A stretch of 64,000 bases of DNA from Paenibacillus tepidiphilus (GTDB lineage: Bacteria; Bacillota; Bacilli; Paenibacillales; Paenibacillaceae), in the NCBI RefSeq assembly GCF_008635795.1, contig NZ_VWRQ01000008.1:1-64000 (forward strand), read 5' to 3'. The notes under the pieces were generated by a model. That model worked only from the letters and a program-made list of their open reading frames with translations, was not told the DNA's origin and searched no databases. Within the stretch, counting starts at the first letter, position 1. Each line of letters begins with the position of its first letter. Both the position numbers and the translations under genes were made by a program. Of the stretch, positions 42,538 through 52,267 are shown in pieces.

Positions 42538-43959
42538 ATGAAGAGCTGGACATTCTCCCGGAAGGTCAGCGCCAGCATTGCGCTCTCTTCCCTGATCGTT
42601 GCGCTGGTGCTCAGCGGCTTCGTCTATATTACCTTCCGGCACTGGAGCGACCGGCAGCAGACGGACCTGCTGGACGCCAAGCTGAAGCAGTTTGAGCTGC
42701 GGATCAAGGAGGTCGGGTTCCTGCCTTCTCTGCTAACACCGGGTCTGGGGAAGGGCAAAGGGGCGGCAGCGGTATTCAATCCCGACCTGTCGGTGCTGTC
42801 CGCTGAGCTTGAAGACGGGCAGACGCTGCAGTTGCTCGATAGCGGCGGCAGGGTGCTGGCCAAGACGGGAGCTGCGGAAGCGGACCCGCAGAACATTGTC
42901 CATCAGGCCGAGCGGGAGTTCTCGCTGCTGGTGTTCGGCAATGTCACCCTGCGGCTTACCGACAGCGGGACCTCCGCCAATGCCGCCGCCGCTGGCGAGA
43001 TCGGCCGCATCTTGTTATTCGGGCTAATCCTCGCCGCCGTAGTGGCGATTGCTACGGGCTGGCTGGTCGCCCGCTCGGCCTTGCGGCCGATCCGCAGCAT
43101 GATCGGGGAAGCGCGCGGCATCGGTGCGGGTAATCTGTCGCAGCGGCTGCAGGTGCCGGCGGCGGAAGACGAGCTGCATCAGCTCGCGGAGACCTTCAAT
43201 GGGCTGCTGCAGCGGCTGGAGGTGTCCTTCGAGCAGCAGCGCCGATTCATCGCCGATGCGTCCCACGAGCTGAAGACACCGCTGGCCATCATCGAAGGGC
43301 ATGCGAATATGATCCAGCGCTGGGGGAGAAGCTCCCCGGAGGTGCTGGCGGAATCGCTTGGCTTCATGACGGAGGAGACCGGCAGGATGAAGGAGCTGAT
43401 CTCCCAGCTGCTGCTGCTGGCAGAAGCGGAGCAGGCGCTGCCCGAGACGGGCGCCGGGTACTGCTTCCCGGATGAAATCCTGGCGGAGCTGCTGCCGCAG
43501 CTGGCCCGGATCAATCCCGGCGTAACCCTGCAGGCGGAGCCTGGAGCGCAGACGGCCGCGCTGCCGGTACAGATGAACGAAGCAGCCTGCCGCCGTGTGC
43601 TGCGCAATATTATCGAGAATGCGCTGAAGTATACGCCGGACGGCGGAAAGGTCAGCGTTGACCTGCATGCGGACGGCGGGCAGGTTGAGGTGGTCGTTGC
43701 CGATACGGGCATCGGCATTCCGCCTGCACATCTGCCGCATATCTTCGACCGCTTCTACCGGGCGGAGGGCTCCCGCAACCGCGCCGGGGGCGGCTCCGGA
43801 CTTGGCCTGGCGATCGTCAAGGCGCTGATGGAGCGCTACGGCGGCTCGGTTACCCTGGAGAGCACCGTGGGGAAGGGTACGGTGGTGACACTGCGGTTCG
43901 CCGGGGAGAGGGACAGCAGCGGCGCCGCACTTCCGGCGGAACACGATATTGCCGGTTAA
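42538..43959 (+). CDS. Sensor histidine kinase (HAMP, HisKA, HATPase)
   Basis: 473 residues. Two membrane segments (about 12-35 and 158-182) flank a roughly 120-residue external domain. A HAMP linker follows (LVARSALRPIRSMIGEARGI), then the phosphoacceptor box FIADASHELKTPLAIIEGHA (near 240) and ATPase boxes NIIENALKYTPDGG, VADTGIGIPPAHLPHIFDRF and GSGLGLAIVKALMERYGG. It pairs with the OmpR-type regulator upstream; the signal is unknown but may concern the envelope, given the surface lipoprotein in the same unit. Confidence 0.93.
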   Translation: MKSWTFSRKVSASIALSSLIVALVLSGFVYITFRHWSDRQQTDLLDAKLKQFELRIKEVGFLPSLLTPGLGKGKGAAAVFNPDLSVLSAELEDGQTLQLLDSGGRVLAKTGAAEADPQNIVHQAEREFSLLVFGNVTLRLTDSGTSANAAAAGEIGRILLFGLILAAVVAIATGWLVARSALRPIRSMIGEARGIGAGNLSQRLQVPAAEDELHQLAETFNGLLQRLEVSFEQQRRFIADASHELKTPLAIIEGHANMIQRWGRSSPEVLAESLGFMTEETGRMKELISQLLLLAEAEQALPETGAGYCFPDEILAELLPQLARINPGVTLQAEPGAQTAALPVQMNEAACRRVLRNIIENALKYTPDGGKVSVDLHADGGQVEVVVADTGIGIPPAHLPHIFDRFYRAEGSRNRAGGGSGLGLAIVKALMERYGGSVTLESTVGKGTVVTLRFAGERDSSGAALPAEHDIAG

Positions 43960-43972
43960 ATCTCTATAATCA

Positions 43973-44275
43973 TCAAAACAAATATAACGAATGATATAAG
44001 AGCGGGATGTACACCAGCAAATTGATCAGCACCGTAATAACGACCCATCTAATCCAGTGGGGTTGATGTCTGATCATAGAAGCGAGAAACAAAACCAGTA
44101 CGATGATCAAAACAGCCGGATATGCCAGCAGTCTGTCCAGCTTGCCAGAGTCAGTGATATCGCCCGGGTAATAGGACGAAGCATCAACTCGTTCTATCCT
44201 GACCCAGAATAGAGTGACTAGTGAATAGAGACCTAATATGCAGAGATCAACGACTACATAAATAACCTTCTTCAT
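43973..44275 (-). CDS. Small membrane protein of unknown function
   Basis: 100 residues from the ATG at 44275, ten bases after GGAG. Three membrane segments are predicted: VIYVVVDLCILGLYSLVTLF, YPAVLIIVLVLFLASMI and WVVITVLINLLVYIPLL, with a short polar loop VDASSYYPGDITDSGKLDRL between the first two. Convergent with the kinase gene, whose stop is 14 bp away. No family is recognised. Confidence 0.65.
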   Translation of the reverse strand: MKKVIYVVVDLCILGLYSLVTLFWVRIERVDASSYYPGDITDSGKLDRLLAYPAVLIIVLVLFLASMIRHQPHWIRWVVITVLINLLVYIPLLYHSLYLF

Positions 44276-44370
44276 AAATGGCCTGCTCCTTCGCATATCT
44301 TAATTCGAGCGGGTAAATCAACCTGCAAATCTGCCGGGAATGGATAGCCCGGTAATACGGTAATATAACA

Positions 44371-44404
44371 ATGCCCTGGATGGAATGATCCATTCAGGGC
44401 ATTT
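44371..44404 (-). terminator. Hairpin beyond the chemoreceptor gene
   Basis: ATGCCCTG...GATGGA and TCCATT...CAGGGCAT form a near-perfect stem around ATGA, about 30 bases past the stop of the minus-strand chemoreceptor gene. A short T-tract exists on each side. Confidence 0.65.
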
Positions 44405-44432
44405 CTTATGTATGCCGTACAACACCGGCCGC

Positions 44433-45875
44433 CTAAGCCACAATCTCCTCCAACTGATCCATCAGCTGTTGCAGCTGCTTGATAGAATCGGCAATGTCCT
44501 CTACATGCCGCTGCTGCTCCTGCGAGCTGGCGAGCACCTGCTGCACGGAGGCCGCCGATTCTTCCGTGAAGGCGGCTACGGTCGATACTTCCTGCACTAC
44601 GGTCAGCGAGGCAGCCTGCAGATTCTCGGTCACCCCGCGCACCTGCTCGGCATGCTCCAGCACCTCGGCGGTGTTCAAGTGAATCTCGGTAAAGAGCTGC
44701 TCTGCAATGATAGAGGATTCCTTCCCGGCCTTGGCGATGTTCCGGCCGCGCTCGACCAGCTCGGCAGCCTGGCCGACCTTCTGCTGGATCGCCGTCAGAA
44801 TGGCCGAGATGTTGGTCGACGCATCCTGGGCGTTCTGCGCCAGCTTGCGGATCTCTGTGGCGACAACAGCAAAGCCCCGGCCGTGATCGCCGGCCTTGGC
44901 CGCTTCAATGGAAGCGTTCAGGGACAGCAAATTCGTCTGGCCGGCAATGTTCTGCAGGAAGTCCACGATGCTGCCGATCTTCTCATTCTCGGCGGTGACC
45001 TCGCCCATGACTGCAGAGGTTCCCGATACAATGGAATCCATCTCATTGATCTTGCCGGTCAGCTCGGCCATGCCGGCTTTGCCGTGCTGTGTCAGCTCGG
45101 TGGTGGCTCTGGATTTGCCGCTCATGAGGACGGCGGTTTCCGCTGCGGCGCCGACATGCGCATCCACGCGGTGGATCGCTTCGGAAATGTCGGCGACGCT
45201 GACCGCCTGCGTCTCAATGCCGGTGGCGATTTCGTTGAAGGCACTGACGACCTGTCCAGTAATCTCGCCGGTGCTCGCCGCATTCGTCTGCAGGCTGGCA
45301 ACCGAATGGCCAAGAATATCCGACGAATCCCGCACCTTCTCCAGTACCTGCTCCGTGTGAATCTTGGCGGCTGCCGATTCCGCCGCGCTGCTCTCGACCC
45401 TGTTCAGCATCCGTGAGCCGATCACACTCTGGGTAATCAGAGAGGCCAGGGTGATTACAAGGTAGGCGCAATAAATAATAGTCTTCTCAGCCTGAAATAT
45501 TTCCTTGGTCTGTGAGAAATAAACCAGCATGACAAGCCCGAGCACTCCGCTAAGCACGAGCGGGCGGTAATCATGATAAATGGAAACCAGAGCCAGGGCA
45601 AAGAACAGAAATAAAATACTGCTGAAGGCGGAGCTTTCCGATATGTAGAAAAAAGCGTCGAGATTCAGTCCGGCCGTTACAATGTACATGGTATACGGGA
45701 TCAGGACTTTTCTCCATACCAAGATGGTGCATAAGACAGCTACAGGAATACTGGTCATGGCAATCGTTTGCCTTACCTGCCCCGAGGCCAGGACAATTCC
45801 CAGGATCATCGTACCCCAGAACAGCCACACCATCAGTTTGTTTCTCTGCTGCAACTCCTGCAATTTCTCCGACAT
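44433..45875 (-). CDS. Methyl-accepting chemotaxis protein, membrane-embedded sensor
   Basis: 480 residues from the ATG at 45875 (a GTG nine bases upstream is an alternative). About six membrane segments fill residues 15-165 with only short loops, so the sensor is the membrane domain itself. The rest is a cytoplasmic coiled coil with the conserved signalling tip: KIGSIVDFLQNIAGQTNLLS, LNASIEAAKAGDHGRGFAVV and ATEIRKLAQNAQDASTNISA. It should signal to CheA/CheW. Stands alone with its own terminator. The stimulus is unknown; such architectures may respond to membrane or energy state. Confidence 0.9.
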   Translation of the reverse strand: MSEKLQELQQRNKLMVWLFWGTMILGIVLASGQVRQTIAMTSIPVAVLCTILVWRKVLIPYTMYIVTAGLNLDAFFYISESSAFSSILFLFFALALVSIYHDYRPLVLSGVLGLVMLVYFSQTKEIFQAEKTIIYCAYLVITLASLITQSVIGSRMLNRVESSAAESAAAKIHTEQVLEKVRDSSDILGHSVASLQTNAASTGEITGQVVSAFNEIATGIETQAVSVADISEAIHRVDAHVGAAAETAVLMSGKSRATTELTQHGKAGMAELTGKINEMDSIVSGTSAVMGEVTAENEKIGSIVDFLQNIAGQTNLLSLNASIEAAKAGDHGRGFAVVATEIRKLAQNAQDASTNISAILTAIQQKVGQAAELVERGRNIAKAGKESSIIAEQLFTEIHLNTAEVLEHAEQVRGVTENLQAASLTVVQEVSTVAAFTEESAASVQQVLASSQEQQRHVEDIADSIKQLQQLMDQLEEIVA

Positions 45876-46049
45876 TCCGACCACTACTTTCTACTATGTA
45901 TTCTTTTGCGATGTACCGCATTGAATCATTCTACAATCTTCTGCAAAAATCCTGTATAAAACCAAATAAAAGGCTTAAAAAACAAGGTTATGCTGCATAA
46001 TTCCACTAAGTCTGACGGGAGCGAGCGCTATACAAACCGGCAGAGTTAT

Positions 46050-46073
46050 AAAAAAGCCCGGCGGATGCCGGGC
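46050..46073 (-). terminator. Terminator of the two-component operon at 46141-48116
   Basis: GCCCGGC and GCCGGGC close a GGAT loop. Read on the minus strand the stem is followed by TTTTTTATA. Confidence 0.85.
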
Positions 46074-46140
46074 GTCTTTACTCCATTATTAAAGCTTAAG
46101 CCTTATAACCTCGCTGCCTGCCCCCGGCTTACTTGATAAT

Positions 46141-47439
46141 TTAAGTCAGATGCACATAAAAAGTAGCTGATTCCCCCGGCACGCTCTTCGCATAAATCCG
46201 CCCCCGGTGCTGCTCGACAATCGACCTGGCAATCGCCAGTCCCAGGCCATGCCCGCCCTGCTTGCGCGATCTGGAGGTGTCGGTGCGGTAGAAGCGGTCG
46301 AAGATCCGCGTAAGATGCTCGGGAGCGATGCCCTCGCCGGTATTCGACACGGCCAGCACCACTTCGTTATGCTGCTTATCAAGCGACAGCGTCACCTTGC
46401 CGCCGGGGCCGGAATACTTCACGGCATTGTCGAGCAGAATCATCACGACCTGCTTGATCTGCTCGCTGCTGCCGTGCACGCTCAGATGCGGCTGAATGTC
46501 GTAGTCGAGCGCCACATTCTTCTCGAAGATGACAGCCTCCATGGTCAGCATAATATTCTCCACCGCTTCACTGATATCGAACGGAGCATGAATCATGCTG
46601 GTGCGTGAATCGTCCATCTCGGTCAGGTAGAGCAGGTCGCTGGTCAGCTTGGCCATGCGCTGGGTCTCGGACCTGATGTAATGCAGCCATTTCGACTGCT
46701 GGCGGATGGTATCGTCCGGGTTGCCCAGCAGTACCTCCGTATTCGTGCCTATCACCGCCAGCGGCGTCTTCAGCTCATGGGAGGCGTCGGCGATGAACTG
46801 CTTCTGCTTGGTGAAGGCTTCCTGGACAGGCCGGATTGAACGGTTGGCGAAATAACGGCTGGAGAAGTACAGGATAATCAGCATCACCACACCGACGACA
46901 GTGAAGGTATAGATCAGATCGGTCAATATTTCCTGCCGGGCGGTAATGTCCAGGAACACCAGCATATGGCCCTCACTGGTCGAGTGCACCTCATAAATCC
47001 AGTGGCTGCCGTCAAGCGTGAACTGCCCGCTGGTTCTGCCTTCAGCCGCTGCTTCCTGCAGCGCCTCCGCATAGAACTCATCGTCCATTGTAAACTTGGA
47101 CTCCGGTGTTCCGGTCATGTTCCAGTCCGCATCCGTGCGGATCATGAAGGACACCGAGCGTTCAGGCGGCGTCCCGATCGTATTCCTGCCTCCGTCCTGC
47201 AGGGGCGGCATTCCGTCTTCTATGCCGTCGCCCATTCCGCCAGGCTGGCGGTCCCCGCCGCCACCGCCCCCGAAGCCGGGCTTCTCATAGTTCTCCACGA
47301 CCCGCCGCAGATCCATGCCGATATCGCTCCGCACATCAATGTAGTTAATGATGTAGATCGCGGCGAAGGCGACCAGCATAATGATCGAAGTTGTCGCCAG
47401 GTTCACGATCAGGAACCGGTTTCTGAGCTGCTTGAACAT
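46141..47439 (-). CDS. Sensor histidine kinase
   Basis: 432 residues. Two membrane segments (about 10-32 and 180-202) flank an external domain that contains a Gly-rich and charged stretch (GGGGGGDRQPGGMGDGIEDG). HAMP-like linker, then FIADASHELKTPLAVIGTNT (H near 234), ATPase boxes MILLDNAVKYSGPGG, VSNTGEGIAPEHLTRIFDRF and QGGHGLGLAIARSIVEQHRG. Its ATG overlaps the regulator stop by one base. Divergent from the VTC-DUF4956-lipoprotein operon, it probably controls that operon. Confidence 0.92.
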   Translation of the reverse strand: MFKQLRNRFLIVNLATTSIIMLVAFAAIYIINYIDVRSDIGMDLRRVVENYEKPGFGGGGGGDRQPGGMGDGIEDGMPPLQDGGRNTIGTPPERSVSFMIRTDADWNMTGTPESKFTMDDEFYAEALQEAAAEGRTSGQFTLDGSHWIYEVHSTSEGHMLVFLDITARQEILTDLIYTFTVVGVVMLIILYFSSRYFANRSIRPVQEAFTKQKQFIADASHELKTPLAVIGTNTEVLLGNPDDTIRQQSKWLHYIRSETQRMAKLTSDLLYLTEMDDSRTSMIHAPFDISEAVENIMLTMEAVIFEKNVALDYDIQPHLSVHGSSEQIKQVVMILLDNAVKYSGPGGKVTLSLDKQHNEVVLAVSNTGEGIAPEHLTRIFDRFYRTDTSRSRKQGGHGLGLAIARSIVEQHRGRIYAKSVPGESATFYVHLT

Positions 47440-48116
47440 CAGCCGTTCACCTCTAATACATATCCGACGTTGCGGATGGTGCTGATGCGGACGGTGGAGC
47501 CGAGGAACGTAAGCTTTTTGCGGAGAAACGAGATGTACACTTCCACATTGTTATGCTCGGCCTCGGAATCGAAGCCCCAAAGCTTCTCGATAATCTGCTC
47601 TTTGGAGGTGGCGGCGCTCTTGCGGGTCATCAGCAGCTCCAGCAGCTCGCTTTCCTTCAGGTTCAGCTTCATTTCCTTGCCGCCTACACTCAGGCGCAAA
47701 TTGGTGGTGTTCAGCTCCAGATCCCCGAGCTTCAGCGCGTCATCCGGCAGTACCTCGCCCTTGCGCCGCAGCACCGCCCGCATCCGGGCCAGCAATTCCT
47801 CGGTGGAGAACGGCTTGGCGATGTAATCGTCGGCCCCGTAATCGAGCCCGGTCACCATATCGGTAATCTCCCCCTTGGCAGTCAGGAAAATAACGGGAGT
47901 TGCCACGCCCTTGGTGCGCAGCTTCCGCAGTACGCTGATTCCATCCATCTCCGGCATCATAATATCGAGCAGCAGCAGATCATAAATCCCGCTCAGGGCG
48001 TAATCAAGGCCGGTGCTTCCGTCATGGACGGCATCGACCGAATAATTGTGTTTCTTGAGTATTTGTGTGACGGCCTCGGCCAGATGAATTTCATCTTCCA
48101 CGATTAGTATACGCAT
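47439..48116 (-). CDS. OmpR-family response regulator
   Basis: 225 residues. Receiver with EDE, phosphoacceptor Asp51 in LLLLDIMMPEMDG, Thr in VIFLTAKGE and Lys in IAKPF. Winged helix (about 125-222): MKLNLKESELLELLMTRKSA and HNNVEVYISFLRKKLTFLGS. First gene of the pair with the kinase. The 290-bp spacer towards the divergent polyphosphate polymerase gene contains three TGTAAA repeats that could be its binding sites. Confidence 0.92.
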   Translation of the reverse strand: MRILIVEDEIHLAEAVTQILKKHNYSVDAVHDGSTGLDYALSGIYDLLLLDIMMPEMDGISVLRKLRTKGVATPVIFLTAKGEITDMVTGLDYGADDYIAKPFSTEELLARMRAVLRRKGEVLPDDALKLGDLELNTTNLRLSVGGKEMKLNLKESELLELLMTRKSAATSKEQIIEKLWGFDSEAEHNNVEVYISFLRKKLTFLGSTVRISTIRNVGYVLEVNG

Positions 48117-48283
48117 GGCTGTTCATCCTCTGCTTCCTTGGTGGACTTCTTTATGCTGATGCCATTATAGCAAGATTACCTTTAATGAGCCTTAATGATC
48201 TATTTTGTGCGGAAAAGATTTCGGTCAAACCCCGTCCAGCCTCTGTCTCTTCATCTATAGCACACGCAAGCCGCCGGCCCGTT

Positions 48284-48319
48284 TGTAAACCGGATGTAAA
48301 AAAATCAAGCCAGTGTAAA
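48284..48319. promoter_or_regulatory. Three TGTAAA direct repeats in the divergent spacer
   Basis: TGTAAA occurs at 48284-48289, 48295-48300 and 48314-48319. The first two are 11 bases apart, the usual spacing of tandem half-sites for OmpR-type regulators. They lie about 90-125 bases before the VTC-type gene. Binding by the neighbouring regulator is inferred. Confidence 0.5.
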
Positions 48320-48406
48320 ACCATTTAAGCTTCGCTAAAGGTTGGGGCGCTAAGATACAGGCATGAGCAAGAGCGAACAAATTTAGACCCGAAAGGATTT
48401 GATCCC

Positions 48407-49159
48407 ATGGCGATTGAGGTCTTCAACCGTTATGAAAATAAATATGTGTTCGATGATGCAGCCTACCGCAAGCTGTATGCGGAGCTTCTGGAGTATATGG
48501 AGCCCGATGATCACAACAAGCAGCATGAGTTCTACTCCATCACCAATCTGTACTACGATACGCCGCATAACTCGCTGATCCGCAACAGCCTCTCCAAACC
48601 GAAATATAAGGAGAAGCTCAGACTGAGAGCTTACGGCGTGCCGAACCAGGATACGAAGGTCTACCTTGAAATTAAGAAAAAGGTGTTCGGACTCGTCAAC
48701 AAACGCAGAACGACACTCAAGCTGCATGAAGCGTATGACTTTGTCCGCACCGGCCAGCCGCCGGAGTACAGGGACTACATGAACAAGCAGGTGATTGAGG
48801 AAATCAAGTACTTCCTGACCTGTTATGACCTGGAGCCGAAGGTATATCTGTCATATGACCGCAAGGCGCTCTTTTGCAAAAATAACCGTGATCTCCGTAT
48901 CACCTTCGACACCAATATCCGCAGCCGCAGATGCGACCTGCAGATGGAGCACGGCACTTACGGTGAACTGCTGCTTGAGCCCGGCCAGTGGCTGATGGAA
49001 GTGAAGGCCGAGAAGACCATTCCGGTCTGGCTGTCGAAGATGCTCTCCGAGCACCGGATGTACCGGACCAGCTTCTCCAAATACGGCAACGAATATAAGA
49101 AAATGATCCGCAACAGTCAAATAGAGACAACAGAAAGTGAGCGTGTCCTGTATGCTTGA
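48407..49159 (+). CDS. VTC-domain polyphosphate polymerase
   Basis: 250 residues, one VTC domain of the triphosphate tunnel type. Typical strands are FNRYENKYVFDDAAYRKLYA, YSITNLYYDTPHNSLIRNS, KEKLRLRAYG, VYLEIKKKV and YLSYDRKALF, with many Lys/Arg lining the tunnel, and a C-terminal LMEVKAEKTIPVWLSKMLSE. In yeast Vtc4 the domain makes polyphosphate from ATP. In Bacillota it commonly sits with DUF4956 and CotH- or surface-type proteins, as here. AAAGGA precedes the ATG. It overlaps the DUF4956 gene by eight bases. Confidence 0.9.
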   Translation: MAIEVFNRYENKYVFDDAAYRKLYAELLEYMEPDDHNKQHEFYSITNLYYDTPHNSLIRNSLSKPKYKEKLRLRAYGVPNQDTKVYLEIKKKVFGLVNKRRTTLKLHEAYDFVRTGQPPEYRDYMNKQVIEEIKYFLTCYDLEPKVYLSYDRKALFCKNNRDLRITFDTNIRSRRCDLQMEHGTYGELLLEPGQWLMEVKAEKTIPVWLSKMLSEHRMYRTSFSKYGNEYKKMIRNSQIETTESERVLYA

Positions 49160-49832
49160 TTCCATCTTTTCCGCGGTTTCCACCGATACGACCTTATCCT
49201 TCGGCACCGCCGTTACAACGATTCTGCTGGCGCTCCTGCTGGGTGCAGTTATCAGCTTCACTTACATGAAGACCAGTCCGGGATATACGCAGAGCTTCAC
49301 GCTGACGATGGTGCTGCTGCCGGTGATTGTAGCCATTATCATCCTGCTGATCGGCAGCAATGTCGCGAGAGCCTTCAGCCTTGCCGGTGCATTCTCGATC
49401 ATCCGCTTCCGCAGCGCGCCCGGCGACCCAAAGGATATCACCTTCGTCCTGTTCACCATGGCCTCCGGGCTGGCCTGCGGCGTAGGCGCCTTCGGTTACG
49501 CTGCTCTATTCACCGTTATTCTCTGCATCATCATGGTTGTCTTGAATCGCACCGGGTTCGGGGTCAAGAAGACGCAGGAGAAGACGCTTAAAGTGACGAT
49601 TCCCGAGAACCTGGGATATGAAGAGGCTTTTGCCGAAGTGTTCGCCAGATTTGGAGTCGGTTATGAGCTGAAGAAGATCCGCACTACTGAGCTGGGCAGT
49701 CTGTATGAGCTGGTCTACACGGTCAGACTGAACGAAAGCACGAGTCAAAAAGAGTTCCTGGATGCCATCCGCACCCGCAACGGCAATTTGGACCTGTCGC
49801 TGACGATGAGCCCGACCACCACAGAATATTAA
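49152..49832 (+). CDS. DUF4956 membrane protein
   Basis: 226 residues from the ATG at 49152, overlapping the VTC gene. Three to four membrane segments fill residues 12-130, with the family hallmark GSNVARAFSLAGAFSIIRFR. A soluble C-terminal domain of about 90 residues follows (KTLKVTIPENLGYEEAFAEV). DUF4956 proteins accompany VTC-type polymerases so often that a joint membrane complex for making or moving polyphosphate has been suspected. Function unproven. Confidence 0.9.
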   Translation: MLDSIFSAVSTDTTLSFGTAVTTILLALLLGAVISFTYMKTSPGYTQSFTLTMVLLPVIVAIIILLIGSNVARAFSLAGAFSIIRFRSAPGDPKDITFVLFTMASGLACGVGAFGYAALFTVILCIIMVVLNRTGFGVKKTQEKTLKVTIPENLGYEEAFAEVFARFGVGYELKKIRTTELGSLYELVYTVRLNESTSQKEFLDAIRTRNGNLDLSLTMSPTTTEY

Positions 49833-49851
49833 TCGAAGGGATTGACCTTAT

Positions 49852-52227
49852 ATGAATAAATGGATACTGGGAAGTAAAGCAGGACTTGTACTGTTACTGG
49901 CTGCGGCCCTGACCGCCTGCGGTGCAGGAAATGCCGCCTCTACCGCCGTAAGCAGCGCGGCAGTGACCACGGCGGCGGCGCAGAGCGGCACGACTGCTGC
50001 TGTACAGCTGGCAAGTGTGAAGACGGCTGATCTGGTCAGCTTCGATGAAGACGATACCAATACCGCCTGGAGCGCGGACAGCGCAACGATGATCGCCCTC
50101 AGCGGCACGGCGGCCACCGTTACAGGCACAGGCGCCACCGCTTCTGGCGGCACCGTAAATATTACCGCCGGCGGGACCTATGTGCTGAGCGGAAGCCTCA
50201 GCGAAGGACAGATCGTCGTTGATGTTCAGGACGACAGCAATGTGCACCTGGTGCTGAACGGAGTGGAGCTGTCGAGCAGCACCAGCGCACCTGTCTATAT
50301 CAAAGAAGCGGGCAAGGTCATTATGACGCTGCAGAAAGGGACGGAGAATACCGTTACCGACGGTAATACCTACGTCTATGCCGATGAGACGACCGATGAA
50401 CCGAGTGCGGCCATCTTCAGCAAGGCCGACTTGACCATTAACGGCACCGGCAAGCTGTCGGTGACCGCCAGCTACAAGGACGGCATCACGGGCAAGGATG
50501 ACGTGAAGATTGTCTCCGGCACGCTTGAAGTGCAGGCGGCGGATGACGGCATTGTCGGCAAGGATCTGATTGCTATCGCTGACGGCAGCTTCTCTATTAA
50601 CGCCGAAGGAGACGGCCTGAAATCGACCAATGATGAGGATGCCGAGAAGGGCTTCATCGCCATTGCGGCAGGCACGTTCGATATTGTAGCCGGAAATGAC
50701 GGCATCCAGGCGGAGACACAGCTGGTTACCGACAGCGGCACCTACACCATTGTGACCGGCGGCGGCAGCGAAAGTGCCGAAGTAAAGACCGGCGATGACT
50801 TTGGAGGCGGCGGAATGTTCGGCGGCGGAGGCCGGGGAGGGTGGTCAGCCGATGGCCAGACATCGGCGGACGGCACGACGCAGGATGGACCACCGGCGCT
50901 GCCGGATGGCATGGCTGCGGGAGAAGCACCACCGGCGCTGCCGGACGGGGCGGTTGCAGGAGAGGAGCCTCCGGCGCTGCCGGACGGGGCGGTTGCGGGA
51001 GAAGCACCGCCGGCATTGCCGGACGGGGCTGCCGCAGGCCAAGCGCCGGGAGCTGCAGGCACGGCTGCGGGCAACAGCACCGGCACGGCAGCTGCGAACG
51101 GCGGGAAAGCTGCGGAAAGCACGGCAGCAGCCGATGCCGCAGCAGGCACGAGCGCGGAAGAAACCGAGTCGGTGAGCGCCAAGGGGCTTAAGGCCGGCGG
51201 TGATCTGACCGTGGGTGGCGGCACCTATATACTGGACACGATGGATGATGCGCTGCACAGCAACAGCAATGTGTCGGTTACCGGCGGCGAGCTGGAGATT
51301 GCGGCAGGCGACGATGGCGTTCATGCCGACGCGCTGACCTCCATCTCAGGCGGTACCATCAACATTACGAAGAGCTATGAAGGCGTGGAGGGCGGCAATA
51401 TTACTATATCCGGCGGCGAGATCCATGTGGTTGCTTCCGATGACGGCGTGAATGTGGCCGGCGGCAACGACAGCAATGCGGCGGCTGGTACAGCGCAGCA
51501 GGATCAGTTCAGCAGCTCCGGCAATCATCTGCTTACCATCAGCGGCGGCTACCTCTATGTGGATGCGGGCGGTGACGGACTCGATTCCAACGGTTCCGTG
51601 ACGATGAGCGGCGGTACAGTCATCGTGAATGGCCCGACGGGGGACGGCAACGGTACACTGGATTACGACGGTACCTTCGACCTGAGCGGCGGTGTGCTGC
51701 TTGCGGCAGGAAGCGCCGGCATGGCCCAAGGCCCGTCGGATAGCTCCGCACAGGCTTCGGTCAACATGACCTTTACCGATTCGCAGGCAGCAGGCACGCT
51801 GGTCCATCTGCAGGACAGCGAGGGCAATACAATTGCAGCCTTTGCACCGGACAAGGACTTCCGGTTCGTTGTCATCAGCTCGCCCGATATTCAGAAGGGC
51901 GCTTCTTACACCCTCTCTACCGGCGGTGCATCAACAGGTACAGCGAAGGATGGGGGTTACACCGGCGGTGCATACAGCGGCGGCACTGAGGTTGTAACCT
52001 TCGAGCAGGAGAGCGTGACGACGTGGGTGAATGAATCCGGAGTAACCACAGCCAATACCGGACGCGGCATGGGCGGCGGTATGGGTGGCGGAGGCGGCCG
52101 GCCGGGACGCGGTACGCAAGGCGGCACTGGCAGTACCGGCAGTACTGGCGGTACGGGAAGCACTGGCAGCACCGGCGGTACAGGAAGCACCGGCACCTCC
52201 GGCAGCACCGGCGAAAGCACAATGTAA
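49852..52227 (+). CDS. Large surface lipoprotein with DUF4353-type carbohydrate-binding solenoid
   Basis: 791 residues. Signal peptide with lipobox LTAC. The body is a right-handed solenoid of the Cthe_2159/DUF4353 type: GTVNITAGGTYVLSGSLSEG, then ADDGIVGKDLIAIADGSFSI, then GDDGVHADALTSISGGTINI, with repeated Asp-Asp-Gly turns that bind calcium in the characterised relative. Around 345-400 four to five near-identical PPALPDGAVAGE-type units interrupt it, and the C-terminus is Gly/Ser/Thr-rich (GGTGSTGSTG repeated). It probably binds acidic polysaccharide at the cell surface. Third gene of the VTC-DUF4956 operon, 19 bp after DUF4956. Confidence 0.87.
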   Translation: MNKWILGSKAGLVLLLAAALTACGAGNAASTAVSSAAVTTAAAQSGTTAAVQLASVKTADLVSFDEDDTNTAWSADSATMIALSGTAATVTGTGATASGGTVNITAGGTYVLSGSLSEGQIVVDVQDDSNVHLVLNGVELSSSTSAPVYIKEAGKVIMTLQKGTENTVTDGNTYVYADETTDEPSAAIFSKADLTINGTGKLSVTASYKDGITGKDDVKIVSGTLEVQAADDGIVGKDLIAIADGSFSINAEGDGLKSTNDEDAEKGFIAIAAGTFDIVAGNDGIQAETQLVTDSGTYTIVTGGGSESAEVKTGDDFGGGGMFGGGGRGGWSADGQTSADGTTQDGPPALPDGMAAGEAPPALPDGAVAGEEPPALPDGAVAGEAPPALPDGAAAGQAPGAAGTAAGNSTGTAAANGGKAAESTAAADAAAGTSAEETESVSAKGLKAGGDLTVGGGTYILDTMDDALHSNSNVSVTGGELEIAAGDDGVHADALTSISGGTINITKSYEGVEGGNITISGGEIHVVASDDGVNVAGGNDSNAAAGTAQQDQFSSSGNHLLTISGGYLYVDAGGDGLDSNGSVTMSGGTVIVNGPTGDGNGTLDYDGTFDLSGGVLLAAGSAGMAQGPSDSSAQASVNMTFTDSQAAGTLVHLQDSEGNTIAAFAPDKDFRFVVISSPDIQKGASYTLSTGGASTGTAKDGGYTGGAYSGGTEVVTFEQESVTTWVNESGVTTANTGRGMGGGMGGGGGRPGRGTQGGTGSTGSTGGTGSTGSTGGTGSTGTSGSTGESTM

Positions 52228-52267
52228 GCCATTTGCGCTAAACGAATAACGTAACAATAAGCAGCAT

